Shown one piece after another: positions 35,556-46,359 of a stretch of DNA of 64,000 bases. The stretch comes from Enoplolaimus lenunculus (Eukaryota > Nematoda > Enoplea > Enoplida > Thoracostomopsidae). The DNA is taken from positions 1 to 64,000 of the forward strand of contig JASANG010003303.1 in NCBI GenBank assembly GCA_030248215.1, read 5' to 3'. The position numbers were made by a program, and so were the translations under genes. Position 1 is the stretch's first letter. Each line of letters starts with the position of its first letter. The notes under the pieces are model-generated. The model was not told where the DNA came from, made no database searches, and saw only the letters and a list, made by a program, of their open reading frames with translations.

Positions 35556-36344
35556 ACATACAGTTTTTAATTACATATATTTCCACAAATAACTGAAATT
35601 TAAGCAAAAACTAGAATAAAGTATCTAAAGTAGCATTCAGATACCAGAACGTAACTCACAATTCTTCCCTCCGTGGCCTATATTAAAAGTGTTTTCGAGA
35701 CAAAGCTTAACACTTTAACAATGAAACCTATTCCATTATTCTGTTTTATGTAACGTTACGTTCAGTTGCAATATTTGTTTGGCCCGTCTTACTTTTACGG
35801 TCGGGCATCCAGTTTTTGTAAGATACTACAAAATAGAGGTGTATGTAGCTTAGGATTTAAGGCTATTGTTTCGCTTAAGCTTAGTTTTGACTTATCTTCA
35901 CGTTAACTGCAACGTAAAGTACAAAGTAGCCGGCATGCAACCAGAAGCCTAGCCAGAATTTTGGAATGGGAGCTACGTTCTGAAAAAAATTTCGAATGGG
36001 AAGTTACACTTGTTCTCAACTGAATTAATCGCCTTAAGATTGAAGCAAATATAAAACTGGTTTCCACAGTGAATGTAGTTTCAGTTACTTGAGTTCTAAC
36101 TAATAGATATGCATGCAGATAATCAATAAAATTGTTAACTTGGCAGCTCACTTATTACGGCATATACCTTTTTTGACCTCCTATTCTTGTCGTTACCAGC
36201 CTGCTATCCAATCAATATACTTACCTTATTTAAAACTTTAAAGTGGTTTACATAACACAATTATGACACAATAAAGATATAAAAGTAAGTCAATCTAAGT
36301 CAATTAGTTTCATCTTTTCAAATTTTTAAACAAATATCCGGCAA
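35556..36344. other. No gene or named element recognised
   Basis: About 800 bp of AT-rich DNA between the LINE and a hAT end. Short frames such as that at 35903-36151 (minus) have no domain I recognise. Confidence 0.5.
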
Positions 36345-36521
36345 GAAAAAATACCGGAGCCGGATGCCGATTTTTTGCCGGAGCCGGATACCCGGTCTCA
36401 CCCTGCAATACACATCGTTTAAAATGTACACTGGTCAGAGAATTTTAACAAATATAACCGGTCCCAAAACTACTACAGCACCGAGTAATACAAGTACAAG
36501 TTCTCAGTTTTGCCAATCTGT

Positions 36522-36842
36522 CATGGTGCAACCGGAGGTGAAAAATACCGGAGCCGGATGTCAACGAAACTTGCTGGAACCATAGGTGAGGCGGAATTAG
36601 GTAGTAAAAATGATGGTTAATTAGTTAATTTTACCCAAAATCTGCAATGTTTTTAAGTTGTTGTTTTTACTTTAATTTTCTGCCAAATTTCGGAAATTCT
36701 TTGCTTAAAATTGTGACAAAAGTGAAACGAAACGCGCAAAACAGATAAATTTTGTAAAATTATGCAAAATTTTACTACCGAAATTGCCGGAACCTACGGC
36801 AAAAATAACAAGAGCCGGAGCCAGACCTCCGGTTGTACACTG
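36522..36842. mobile_element. hAT-type MITE, CCGGAGG family, complete copy
   Basis: A 321-bp element with ends CATGGTGCAACCGGAGGTG and ACCTCCGGTTGTACACTG. It is flanked by a perfect 8-bp target duplication CAATCTGT (36514-36521 and 36843-36850). The inverted relative is at 20804-21131. A separate hAT end (ACCCGGTCTCACCCTG) stops at 36404 just upstream. Confidence 0.92.
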
Positions 36843-36921
36843 CAATCTGTTTATTTCCAAGCGAAAAAAGAAAGATAATGCAACATGCACTATATCATTA
36901 GGAAATCAGATAACTTCAGAG

Positions 36922-37173
36922 GATAAGTGAGCGACACTTAAATTTCTTTCACTTCAGTTTGCTGGCTACTGAATCTTCTCTAACTAATGCGTCCATCTCC
37001 ATCTACCTTAAAAGTCACATAGCACACCCATGTTATTCCGAAAAAAAGGTAAGTGACCGACACTGAAGCTTCCTTCGCTTCAATGTGCTACGTACTGAAG
37101 CTTCCCTGGCTAGTGCGTCCACCTTCCATCTACCTTAAAAGTCATATGGCACTCCCAGGTTATTCCGAAAGTT
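36922..37173. repeat. Tandem duplication, 2 x about 126 bp
   Basis: Two diverged copies share AAGTGACCGACACT, ATCTACCTTAAAAGTCA and GGTTATTCCGAAA with a spacing of 126 bp. Non-coding. It fills the space beside the inner edge of the TELO2 pseudogene. Confidence 0.75.
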
Positions 37174-37236
37174 GCATCAGAATCCAATCGTCAATGCAAA
37201 TTCCACTTAAAAACAAAAAGGCGTCCATGTGCCAAA

Positions 37237-39270
37237 TAATCACGTCGTAACAGTTGCAGCGTGGGCGTTGTGGTCGAATAAATTCCAGTAATCAAAGGAA
37301 AGCAAAATACGTCGCAAACAGCGGCAAATTTGTTCACAACCGCTTCGCTTGTTTGTTTTTGCTTTCCAAAAGTTTGAGTTTGTGTTTGGTTTTCGATTCG
37401 ATGCGCTTCTGAATAATCATTCGCCAGTCATTATCGTCCGACCCGCTTTTGTTGTCTTTGAACGGTTTTGGTTCAACCAATGGACATCTATCACTGTCTT
37501 TCGATGATAGTGGATTGCTCAACAACCGAGTTGCTCGCACCAGAACATCAAGCATATCTAGCCGTTGCGATATGTTATAAGAGGCCGAATAAAACTCTCC
37601 TGCAATGACAAAGAGCATTCTGTAATCATATGAAGCATTAATTGAGGCAAACAACTATTTAGTTCAAGTTAATCTGCTATAATATGCAATGCTTTCAACT
37701 AAACTTTACCACAACATGCAATAAAATTACTCGTCGCTTTTCGAAACGTAATATTCCTACAAAAACGTGTCCCCATTTGCAATTAAAAAACTAAACTGTG
37801 TGCGAAGATATAAGCTTCTCACACTCTCTTATTCAAAAGTTACAAAACTTCTCATTCTCTTATTCAATAGTTACAAAACCTTTACACCTGAGCTGCGAAA
37901 GTGTACATCCTTAAAAATTCAAAAGCAGTTAGTTACGCATTTTCGTCTGCTTTGTTTTCAGTAATGACTATTTCTGAACTAACTTGAAAGATACATCGCA
38001 CATGGCACAGGAGCGTCGTTAGCATCAGTCGTTGCTCGGCAAAACCTGGCAGCGGAAACCGGTCTTCGGTATGCAGTAAAATTTGAAATAATTCCAATGC
38101 GATATAATCAAAACCAACCGTCCGATTTTTGATCAAATTTCCAAGCGCTTCACAACGAATGCATTGCATCTCGTATATAAAATGGACGCTGAGACTAAAA
38201 TAAAACATATTGAAACCAGTCGTAGTGGGACTACATTTCTTGAGCGAAGCTCGAACACACGTAAGCAATTAAGCTAATATGCAAATTAGGTATTAGCTAA
38301 CAATTCGATTATCGGTTTTGAGGGTATTTGTATCATGCATCTTTATATCCTCAAATCATATTTTACGCTACGCATGAGTTCGTGTGCGCAACGGCAAATA
38401 CTCGCCATCCGGCTCCGGTATTCAACATTATTACGGGATGTATATCGGGGAAAATTATAACATGTGTAATGTAAGCGACATTAAACTATTTTTGAAACTT
38501 AAATAACAATTTTTCGCTGTCACTTTAGTTCGACATGACAGAACTTACTATAGTAACTAAAGATACAGTTAATGCCTAGATCCTTGTAGCGACCAAATTA
38601 CAACAAATTGTAGCAATTAATACTAAAATAGAATGATTTAAGATTTATTTTTGTCTTAATTGCACCTAAATACCCAACTCAGCTCAGACACATCTTGATT
38701 AAATACCCAAATTCTCAGATTCATATAGCACTAATCGCCAGTTCTAATGATATGTATTGAAACTTCCGAATTTTTGCATTAGCTCGCCAGTTATTGATAC
38801 GAAAGTTACAGTTACAAGACCTATCACCGACTGGTGATAGGTGCTACTCACATTTGAGAATACGAGTACACGTAAAAAAACTATTCGGAAAACTAAAAAC
38901 GCATGTTACCAGAGTTAGCCCAAGTGGCGTTCATTGTTACCAATGACTTAAGCAATAACTTTCGCATCGAAATAGATTCAGAAATATATCGCATTACACA
39001 CAGCGAAATGTAACTTTTCCTGTTTGAGTTAGCGCTTGAGAATTTATTGACATGTGAATATGTTAAAGTAGGTCTATGGCAAACAGGAAATTCTGAGCTT
39101 ACCAAGTTGACAATAACAGGAAATTCTGAGCTTAGCAAGTTGACAATATCCGTTGCGCTTTTACAGTGGATCAAAACTTCCATAACAACGCTGTCGGTCG
39201 ACCAAGTAAGGCATCCTACAGCAATATGGCATACCGAAATATTTCGATAAGACATCATGCAACTATTCTA
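37237..39270 (-). pseudogene. TELO2P: TELO2 pseudogene (inverted partial copy)
   Basis: On the minus strand, in gene order, are copies of exon 4 (about 39232-38935), exon 7 (about 38200-37985) and the first half of exon 8 (about 37600-37237), together with their introns. Exons 5 and 6 are lost, replaced by 190-bp minisatellite sequence near 38270-38330, and exons 1-3 and the end of exon 8 were not copied. The exon 4 copy has an internal tandem duplication (EFPV..NLVSSEFPV). The exon 7 copy has a deletion after the second codon block and another before its end. The exon 8 copy has a 1-nt deletion just after RIESKTKHK. It cannot encode TELO2. Retained introns show a DNA-level duplication. Confidence 0.92.
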
Positions 39271-39599
39271 ATTTATATGCTGGAGTTTCCCAAATGGGGA
39301 GCGGGTTTCACCCCCACATTCGACCGTCGCCGCAGGTATTTCTAGCCCGATTGCAAACACAGATATTATCTACAATTTCTACTAATGCCAAGCATGAATT
39401 GTAAGTCAAAGTACGCTACTTAAACCACCTTGCCTCCCCCGCATTTCACCTACCGCGCTGCTATTTCCAAAAATCGACACCTAACTGCAGTATTCTACAT
39501 TACCGGATACTTATAGCTAAAAAGTAATCTCATAACTCTATATTGCAAGTTTATTTGCGACCAAAATTACAGCATTACCCCGTGAATTGCATACTAGCT

Positions 39600-40120
39600 T
39601 AATTGACAAGACAAAATTAACTTTAAATTATTTCAATAATTATTAGGGTTACTGAAGATTTTTGGGTGCGAAGAATCTGAATAAATTGTTTACAAACCTC
39701 TAAAACCGATAATTAAGTAATTAGTTAATATATAATTTGGATATAAGCATACGTAATTGATAAGCCTAAATGAGGCGTTTTACAATGTTTCACTAATTAT
39801 TAGGGTTACAAACAATCTAATTTCACCAATGATGGGTTTTTGGGCGCGAGGAATCTGAATAAATTGCCTACAAACCCTCAAAACCGAGAACCGAATAGTA
39901 AGCTAATAGTTAATTTGCATATTAGCTTAATTGACAACACAAAACTACGGCTTTTTAAATTTTTTCAATAATTATTAGGGTGACTGAAGGGTTTTTGGGT
40001 GCCAGGAATCTGAATAAATTGTTTACAAACCTCTAAAACCGATAATTGAGTAATCAGTTAATAGATAATTTGGATATAAGCATAATTGATAAGCCTAAAT
40101 TAGGCGTTTTACAATGTTTC
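39600..40120. repeat. Minisatellite, relative of the 190-bp unit at 15.0-15.9 kb
   Basis: About three copies of a unit with GAATCTGAATAAATTG, TACAAACCTCTAAAACCGAT and ATTATTAGGGT, in opposite orientation to most units of the 15.0-15.9 kb array. It forms the outer end of the right arm of inverted duplication 1. Confidence 0.75.
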
Positions 40121-40580
40121 ACTGGCACCAAATGTGAGCAGAACATGACCGCACTACTGCAATATAAAGAGTATATTCAGTGTGAAGTGACAACTGTGTC
40201 GTGTTAAAAATTGTAGCATTGCACGCTCAGTACATATTGAGGAACTCGCACACACCTGAACACCCCTGTGTCACTCACCAATTTTAAATCAACGCAAAGG
40301 AAACTAAATCGAAGCAATTTGTATGCACTCGAACAGTCCACCGAGATAATCAATCCGATGTTCAAACAATTCAGTCCAAACGAATTTGCAGACGTATGAA
40401 CAATGCGAGACAACACTGCAAACTCCAAACAATTGACTATAAATATCTTTTAAGAATGCGCACGTATTACCATAGAAACTAGCTGATTATCTGTTGTATA
40501 AACCGGGTTTACTTACAATTTGCCGCATGCGCACAAGGTCAATTATGTTGAAACTGAAACCTAAGCGACACCGAAGTTGA

Positions 40581-41090
40581 GCAGGTATGGGCGGTCTCGG
40601 TCTCGGCAAGTCTCGGGATCTGGCTGGTCTCGGTGTAGGTCTCGCATTTTTCAGTCTCGGAGGTTTGCAAACAGAGACCAAAGAGGTAAAAAAGCCATAA
40701 GTTATCACAAAAACACAGACAGCGAACGATTGCGGAGCACCGCTATTTGGTTATACAGCGATTTGAGAACCAGAATGACCCCCGTTTACCTAAAATTCTA
40801 TTTGTGAAAAGAAAAGGAAACCCAAAACACTAGAAGCCAGTCGGTTTGCTCGTGAGCAAAAACAACACTATGTCCCGAGCCTGTTCGAAGGGTATGGCCG
40901 AGCCTGTTCGAAGGGTATGGCGGCAGTAGCCATGTGAAAATTAAAGTAAAAAATAAATTTTGACTGCGATTTATTAGTTTAATTGTATGAAGCGGCAATT
41001 CAAAGCAGACAAAGACATTAAAAAGTTTTGTTAAAAAATCTTATATGTATTTTTTACTTTCGGTAACAGTTAAAAATTGACAAAGGTCAG
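40581..41090. mobile_element. hAT GGTCTCGG-family element, partial
   Basis: Starts CAGGTATGGGCGGTCTCGG and carries the family landmarks CAAAGAGGTAAAAAAGC, CAGCGAACGATTGCGGAG, GGTTATACAGCGATTTGAG, CCGAGCCTGTTCGAAGGGT and TTTAATTGTATGAAGCGGCA. The other end is lost at about 41090, where the SINE-like unit begins. A GAGCCTGTTCGAAGGGTATG block is locally duplicated. No transposase frame. Confidence 0.75.
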
Positions 41091-41136
41091 AAGTCTCGGT
41101 TCCTACGTAAATTGACATAGAAACTACTTAGTAGAC

Positions 41137-41496
41137 CAGGGTGGAACCGAATCTACGGCTTGACCGAATCCGAATCAATTGCTAATTCGCCGAATCCAAA
41201 TCCGAATCTTGCATGTTGCAAATTTCAGTTATATCTATAATTTGTTTCAGAATATCAACGCAATACCAGCCGCAAAACTTTCAAACGTTAATATATTTCG
41301 TGCCCGACCTTAGTTTTGCGATTTGTGACCTGAAACAAAAATTTCTTATTAATATAACAAGATATTTAAAATTTTTATTGTTTAAAACGGAAAAAACATA
41401 CTGCCGAACACTGTTGGATTCGGCTTTTTCGCAACCGAATCCGAACCACAAGTTTTTGCCGAATCCTATATAATCCGAATCTTTGTTGCCACCCTG
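41137..41496. mobile_element. hAT-type MITE, CCGAATCC family, copy 1
   Basis: A 360-bp element with ends CAGGGTGGAACCGAATC and TTTGTTGCCACCCTG. Flanks are TAGTAGAC and CCGTAGAC, 6 of 8 identical. Subterminal CCGAATCCGAATC repeats. It interrupts a SINE-like unit, as do the copies at 47029 and 55128. Confidence 0.88.
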
Positions 41497-42959
41497 CCGT
41501 AGACGCAATGGTAAATTACCGCTCTTTTGAAGCTAGTCTGCAGCGTACGTGTCGACAATGACATATAATGGACGACAAAATTAGTAGGAGAGGGAGCTTC
41601 GTGGTGATATGGGAAAACGGTTACGTAAGGATCCACGTTCGATGCTTGCTCTGTAGGACTGCGTTTCTAGCTGTCGATTAAAGGTCTGAAGCCTCGGTTC
41701 CTATGTAAACTGACATGGAAACTACTCCATAGACGCAAAATTAATTGCCGCGCTTTGGAACCAGTATTCAATCTTGGGCGTTCTCAGTCCAAAAAGCGAG
41801 ACCGAGACGAAACCTACCGAAGCAGCGACTTTTGGTCTCGGTCTCGCGTCAATTTTTTACCGTTACCGAAATTAAAAATAAGATTTTTTTAACAAAACTT
41901 TTGAATTCAGGTGGCTACTGTCACCATCAAGGTTTGTTTTGAGTCCACGAGTGAGTCTGGACTCACAATGTTCTCAACGGGACGCAAAACTCTGAGTTGG
42001 ATGCACTGTGGACTCAGCACGCTAAATTTTCCCTAAACCGGAATGAAGGAATTTATTTTTAAACGTAGAGGATAACCAACCGTACTTGCTACAGCTCTAG
42101 CTAAAATTTCTGGTGTGCACCTCTGTATTCAAATCGATTACAGCCCACGCTGAGATTCGAGCTATGAGGCATCCCTAGGCTTATGCTTACATGGACTTGG
42201 ATCTAAAATATTCCTAGCTGTCAAATAATTTCATTGAATAATTTCATTGACACCGTAAATGTTTTCCTCAATCGCTCTAACGGCATTTTCAATTTCCGTG
42301 TTGTTAATTCCAACGGCGGATTATCGTAAATGAGTTCCGGATCATCTGCACTGTTCGTCTGAATTCGAAACCGAACCTTTGTTGCCACTTTGCGCTAAGG
42401 ATAATATAAATTGCACGGACGCACAGACCTTCCTTGCAAACGAACTCAAAAAAATTCGCTGGACGCAGGATGGACCCAGATTCGATTTTGAAACAATACA
42501 TTGGTCGCCAACACTTCGAACAGGCTCGGGACAAATCACATTGTCTAAAAACACACTCGGCACAATCCCTAATTCTGCGCTAGTGTTGTTTTTGCTCCCG
42601 GGCAAGTGGAACAGACTGGAAAATTCTTTAAACATAGCGTGACATTATAAATGCGGATGACCCATAATTTTTTTAAACAATTCCTTAAATGTTTTAAACT
42701 CGAAAACGAAACTATTTGTGCTTTGTCACAATAAAATTCTAGGATTTTGGGTTTGCTTGCAAAAATAGAATTTTGGGTAAACAGAGGCGTCATTCTGTTT
42801 TTCAAATCGCGCTATAACCAAATGGCGTTGCTCCACAGTCGTTCGATGTCTGTGTTGGTAGGAGAAATGCACAACTACTGACGGTCCACAGCTGCGATCT
42901 AAGAAAAAAATTTTGATTTATTGTCGCTTTTCACCTCTTTGGCCTCGGTTTGCACGCAC

Positions 42960-44195
42960 TACTGGAATACATAGTATACATTCAGTGTAAAGTGATAATT
43001 CCGTCGTATTACAAAATTCTAGCATTACATATTCAATGCATTTAAAAGTAACTGGCACACACTTGACCAGCTTTGCGCCATTCACGAATTCAAACTTAAC
43101 GCAAAGAAAATCCGACCCAAATAATTCATAACCAATTTAACAGTCCACCAAGATAGTACACTACGATTTTCATGCCACTGAATCCAAACGAATGTGTAGA
43201 TGTATCAACAATAATGCAGAAAATTCCAATTAATATAATGCAAATTTAGTTTTCAAGGATGCGCACTTATTACTACACTAGCTAGATAATTAACTTTTGC
43301 AGAATATACCAGTTAAATTTGTTAATACGTACCAAGATTTTCCACTTTACGACTCGCCAATGAAAACACGTAGCAAGATTAGATTTTAATATTAAATCTC
43401 AAAGAAATGTAGATTTCAGGCACGTTGCATAAAAATTTGGTGTTTTAAAGTATACACCTTAACTTTTCCCAGGATATTTGGATTTCGCAAGGAAATTGGC
43501 GAATGACCCGTGATACTGCTAGTTTGGAAAATTGGGATGTTACCCTGGAAGTTAGGATTTGGAGAAATTGGAATATTACCCGGGAAATTAGGATTTTGGA
43601 AAATTGGGATATTACCCGGGTTGTTGCGATTTTGGGAAACTGGGATATTACCGGGGAAATTAGGATTTTGGGAAATTGTGATATTACCCCGGAAATTGGG
43701 AGAAACCTGTTCTGTACAAGGACCTAAAATCTAATCTTGTTTCATGGCTTTGGGTTTGGATGCTTGTACGTATTATCATTAAAGAGTCGAAAAGTGGAAT
43801 ATCTTGTTAATTATTAACAAAACTTAACTTGTATAGTCTGCAACAGATAATTATCTAGCTACTATATTAATAAGTGCGCATCCTTGAAAAGTTAATTCGT
43901 ATTAAATTAATTGGAGTTTGCTGTGTATTATTGTTTATACAGCTACACATTCGTTTGGATTAAGTGGCGTGAAAATCTTAGTGTGGCATCTTGGTGGGGT
44001 GTTCAATTGGTATATATTAATTGGACCGGATTTTCTCTGTGTTGAGTTTGATTTGGTGAGTGCCGCAAAGCTGGTCAAGTGTGTGCGAGTTCCTTTAAAT
44101 CCATTGAATACGTAATGCTAGAATTTTGTAATACGACGGAATTATCACTTTACGCAGAATGTATACTGTGTATTTCAGTAGTGCGGTTATGCTCT
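42960..44195. mobile_element. Fold-back element with long inverted ends and satellite-like core
   Basis: Arms at about 42960-43320 and 43840-44195 are diverged reverse complements (landmarks CTGGTCAAGTGTGTGCGAG, TTTACGCAGAATGTATACTG, AATAAGTGCGCATCCTTGAA). Single arms of the same family occur at about 40130-40500, 48360-48760 and 50080-50480. The centre holds the tandem repeat at 43490-43712. No protein is encoded. Confidence 0.75.
43490..43712. repeat. Small satellite core related to the 11.5-kb satellite
   Basis: About five diverged units of GGAAATTAGGATTTTGGGAA with GGGATATTACCCGGG, which matches the minus strand of the satellite at 22-33.6 kb. The exit sequence GGGAGAAACCTGTTCTGTACA (43698-43718) is also nearly the same as that at the satellite's right edge (33620-33640). 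The core sits at the centre of the fold-back element. Confidence 0.8.
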
Positions 44196-44214
44196 GCTTG
44201 TCAGTTTAGGTAGG

Positions 44215-44340
44215 AACCGGGACATCAGACCTTTCCACTAAGCAGCTAGAAAAGCGGGCCTCCGAAGCGGGGATCGAACTCTCAGCCTATGGATCCTTAA
44301 GCGAGCACTCTACCGCTGCGCCACGCAGCCCACCTCTCCA
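44215..44340 (-). repeat. tRNA-derived SINE (family S1), copy 1
   Basis: The reverse strand reads GGGCTGCGTGGCGCAGCGG (A box), then GAGAGTTCGATCCCCGC (B box), then CTTCGGAGGCCC, which closes the acceptor-like stem over about 77 nt. It is followed by a body containing AAAGGTCTGATGTCCCGGTT. Copies occur at 44515-44655 (minus) and, shortened, at 55720-55760 and 55930-56000 (plus). Confidence 0.75.
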
Positions 44341-44514
44341 CCTGCATTTTTCGTCGACTATGTGTAGCCCGTTTGCTGCCAGCTAGCATACAAACAGTGC
44401 AGTGCACTACATTGCATGTGCACATAAACGGACGAGCATGTCTCACATGCTTACTTGCCCTTATTTTCAATAAGGTCGTCACTTGACCGTCCATCCTATT
44501 TTCGACTGGATCCC

Positions 44515-44655
44515 CATGTCAGTCTGGGTAGGAACCGTGACTTCAGACCTTTCTACAAAGCAGCTGGAAAAGCGGGCCTCCGGAGCGAGGATCGAACTCT
44601 CAGCTACGTATGCTTAAACGAACTGTCTACAACTGCGCCACGCAGCCCGCCTCTC
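44515..44655 (-). repeat. tRNA-derived SINE (family S1), copy 2
   Basis: Same head and body as the copy at 44215-44340, about 300 bp away in the same orientation: GGGCTGCGTGGCGCAGTTG A box and GAGAGTTCGATCCTCGC B box. The two units and the sequence between them (CATGTGAGACATGC) look like a tandem pair. Confidence 0.75.
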
Positions 44656-44820
44656 CAACTGTTTCTATTGTCGACTATATGTGTCGACAGAATGCTGCCG
44701 GCTAGCATAGTTCACTGCACTATATTGCATGTGCATATATACGTACAGGCATGTCTCACATGCTTACAAGCCTTTATTCTCAACAATCTCGTCTATTGAA
44801 CCAGAGGAAATTATGATATC

Positions 44821-45170
44821 GGCCGCGTGGTGTAATGGGTAGCACGCTTGACTCGCGAGCGAGAGGTTCGAGGTTCGATTCCCGGCGTGGCCATATCTTT
44901 CGGAGAAATTAAGGGGGGGCACCAATTATATAAGTAGTACTTCCGGGGAAAGGGGTCGTCCGGACCGTGCAGTTCTGACATTAGGTCCCACCGAGACGGG
45001 CACTGCAAACAGCAAGCCCATGGATTCGAGTAGTTGGATTCACGGTCCGAGACGACCGCCTGTAAAAAGAGGGATGTCGGTGTGGACGTAAGTGTATGTA
45101 ATGCAAATGTTGCCATGTCTGCGCTCATATACCGGTTAGTATAGTGGTAGCGTGCTTGGCTCGAGCGCAA
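44821..45170 (+). repeat. SINE with near-complete tRNA head (anticodon position CGC)
   Basis: 44821-44893 has exact 73-nt tRNA spacing: a 7-bp acceptor stem GGCCGCG/CGTGGCC with one G-T pair, D stem GTGT/GCAC, seven-base anticodon loop CTCGCGA and T loop TTCGATT with the perfect B box GGTTCGATTCC. The anticodon stem has one mismatch and the T stem two, so it is probably a SINE head or pseudo-tRNA rather than a working alanine tRNA. A non-tRNA body follows (GTCGTCCGGACCGTGCAG and its near-complement about 100 bp on). A second truncated tRNA-like start (GGTTAGTATAGTGGTAGCG) lies at 45132. Confidence 0.65.
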
Positions 45171-45234
45171 GAGGGCCGCGGTTACTTCAAACAGTGGTCG
45201 TACAGACCGTTAGTTCCAACACAGCTCACATTCA

Positions 45235-46310
45235 TGGATGTGCGGTATCGGTCTCGGCAAGTCTTGGGATTTGGCTGTCTCGGTTTCGCTTTTTTAGTCT
45301 CGGTAATTTGCAAACCGAGACCAAAGAGGTGCAAAAGCGACAAGAAATCGCAAAATTTTTTCTTAGATCGCAGCTTTGGCCCAACAGTACATGCGCCATC
45401 GAACGATTGCTGTATCATTCTAGCATAATAAAATGTTTCATATGTTCAGAATTTATAATATTAAACACAAAAATTGCCACTAAACTTTTTAGCAAAAACA
45501 CACTGACAAACACAGATACAGAAATATAACACGGCACCACGCCAAAGACAATGATAAAATATAGAAAGCTTGCAGTGTCAAAACTACGCATTCAGCTTTT
45601 TTCCGTCGCCTCGTCAAAAGACGGAAAAGCGATATGCAATCACAAAAATTTTTCTTGGATCGCAGCTTTGGCACGTCAGTGCTTGCGCATACACCTACCA
45701 ACGTAGACAACGAACGATTGTGGAGCACCACTACCTGGTTATACAACGATATAAGAAACAGAATGACCCCTTCGGTTACTCAAAATTCTATTTTTGAAAG
45801 GAAACCCAAAACATTTAAGGCTCGTGTAAAAAATATGGGTCATCCGCATTTATAACGTCTACGCTATGTTAAAAAATTCTCCAGTCTATTCGGATTGCTC
45901 GGGATCAAAAATAACACTGTAGCTTTGAACTAGCGTTGTACCGAGGGTGTTTTGAGACAGTGAAATTTGTCCCGAGCCACGGATCGGCGGTCTCGGTAAG
46001 TCTCGGGATTTGGCTGGTCTCGATCTCGGTTTTTGAGTCTCTTTAGATTTAAAACCGAGACAAAATGAGAAAGACATTTGTGTATTTCGCCAACCAGCAC
46101 CGGTAGCCAACGTTTGCGGACCACAGCCACCTGGTTATATAGCGATTTGCGAAACAGAATGACCCCACGACGGTTATCCAATATTCTTTTATTAAAAGGA
46201 AACCCCAGACTTTTTGATATTGTTGTATGTCAGAACACAGATAGTTGTATTTATAGATGGCATTTAAGGAATCGTGTCAAAAAATTAAGTTAAAATTAAC
46301 GCCAAAATAT
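45235..46310. mobile_element. hAT GGTCTCGG-family fragments
   Basis: At least three overlapping or nested fragments start with GGTCTCGGCAAGTCTTGGGA or similar (45238 and 45985). They carry AGATCGCAGCTTTGG, ACGATTGTGGAGCACC and GGTTATACAACGAT landmarks. None is complete. Confidence 0.65.
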
Positions 46311-46359
46311 CGTACTGATAAATGCTAAAAAGCGTGTATAATTGTTTAAATTAAAAAAT

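Larger units (their letters stand above)
33650..40120. repeat. Right arm of giant inverted duplication 1
   Basis: Inverted counterpart of 15045-21420. In order: a 200-bp block with GAGATCTCAAG-like sequence (33650-33860), an interrupting stretch of hAT ends and a LINE, the CCGGAGG MITE (36522-36842), the TELO2 pseudogene block (37237-39590) and the 190-bp minisatellite (39600-40120). By eye, aligned parts differ by roughly 5-10 percent plus many indels. Confidence 0.85.
40130..42680. repeat. Left arm of inverted duplication 2
   Basis: The sequence reads inverted at about 46360-48730. Landmarks are AAACCGGGTTTACTTACAAT (left 40502, right complement near 48350), a hAT GGTCTCGG element, a hAT CCGAATCC MITE inside a SINE-like unit, and the 42393-42672 block with GCACGGACGCACAGACC. 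No host gene is carried. Total span with the right arm is 8.6 kb. Confidence 0.8.

Noticed and set aside
44821-44893. Functional alanine tRNA
   Set aside because: Mismatches in the T and anticodon stems and a SINE-like body directly downstream favour a tRNA-derived repeat.
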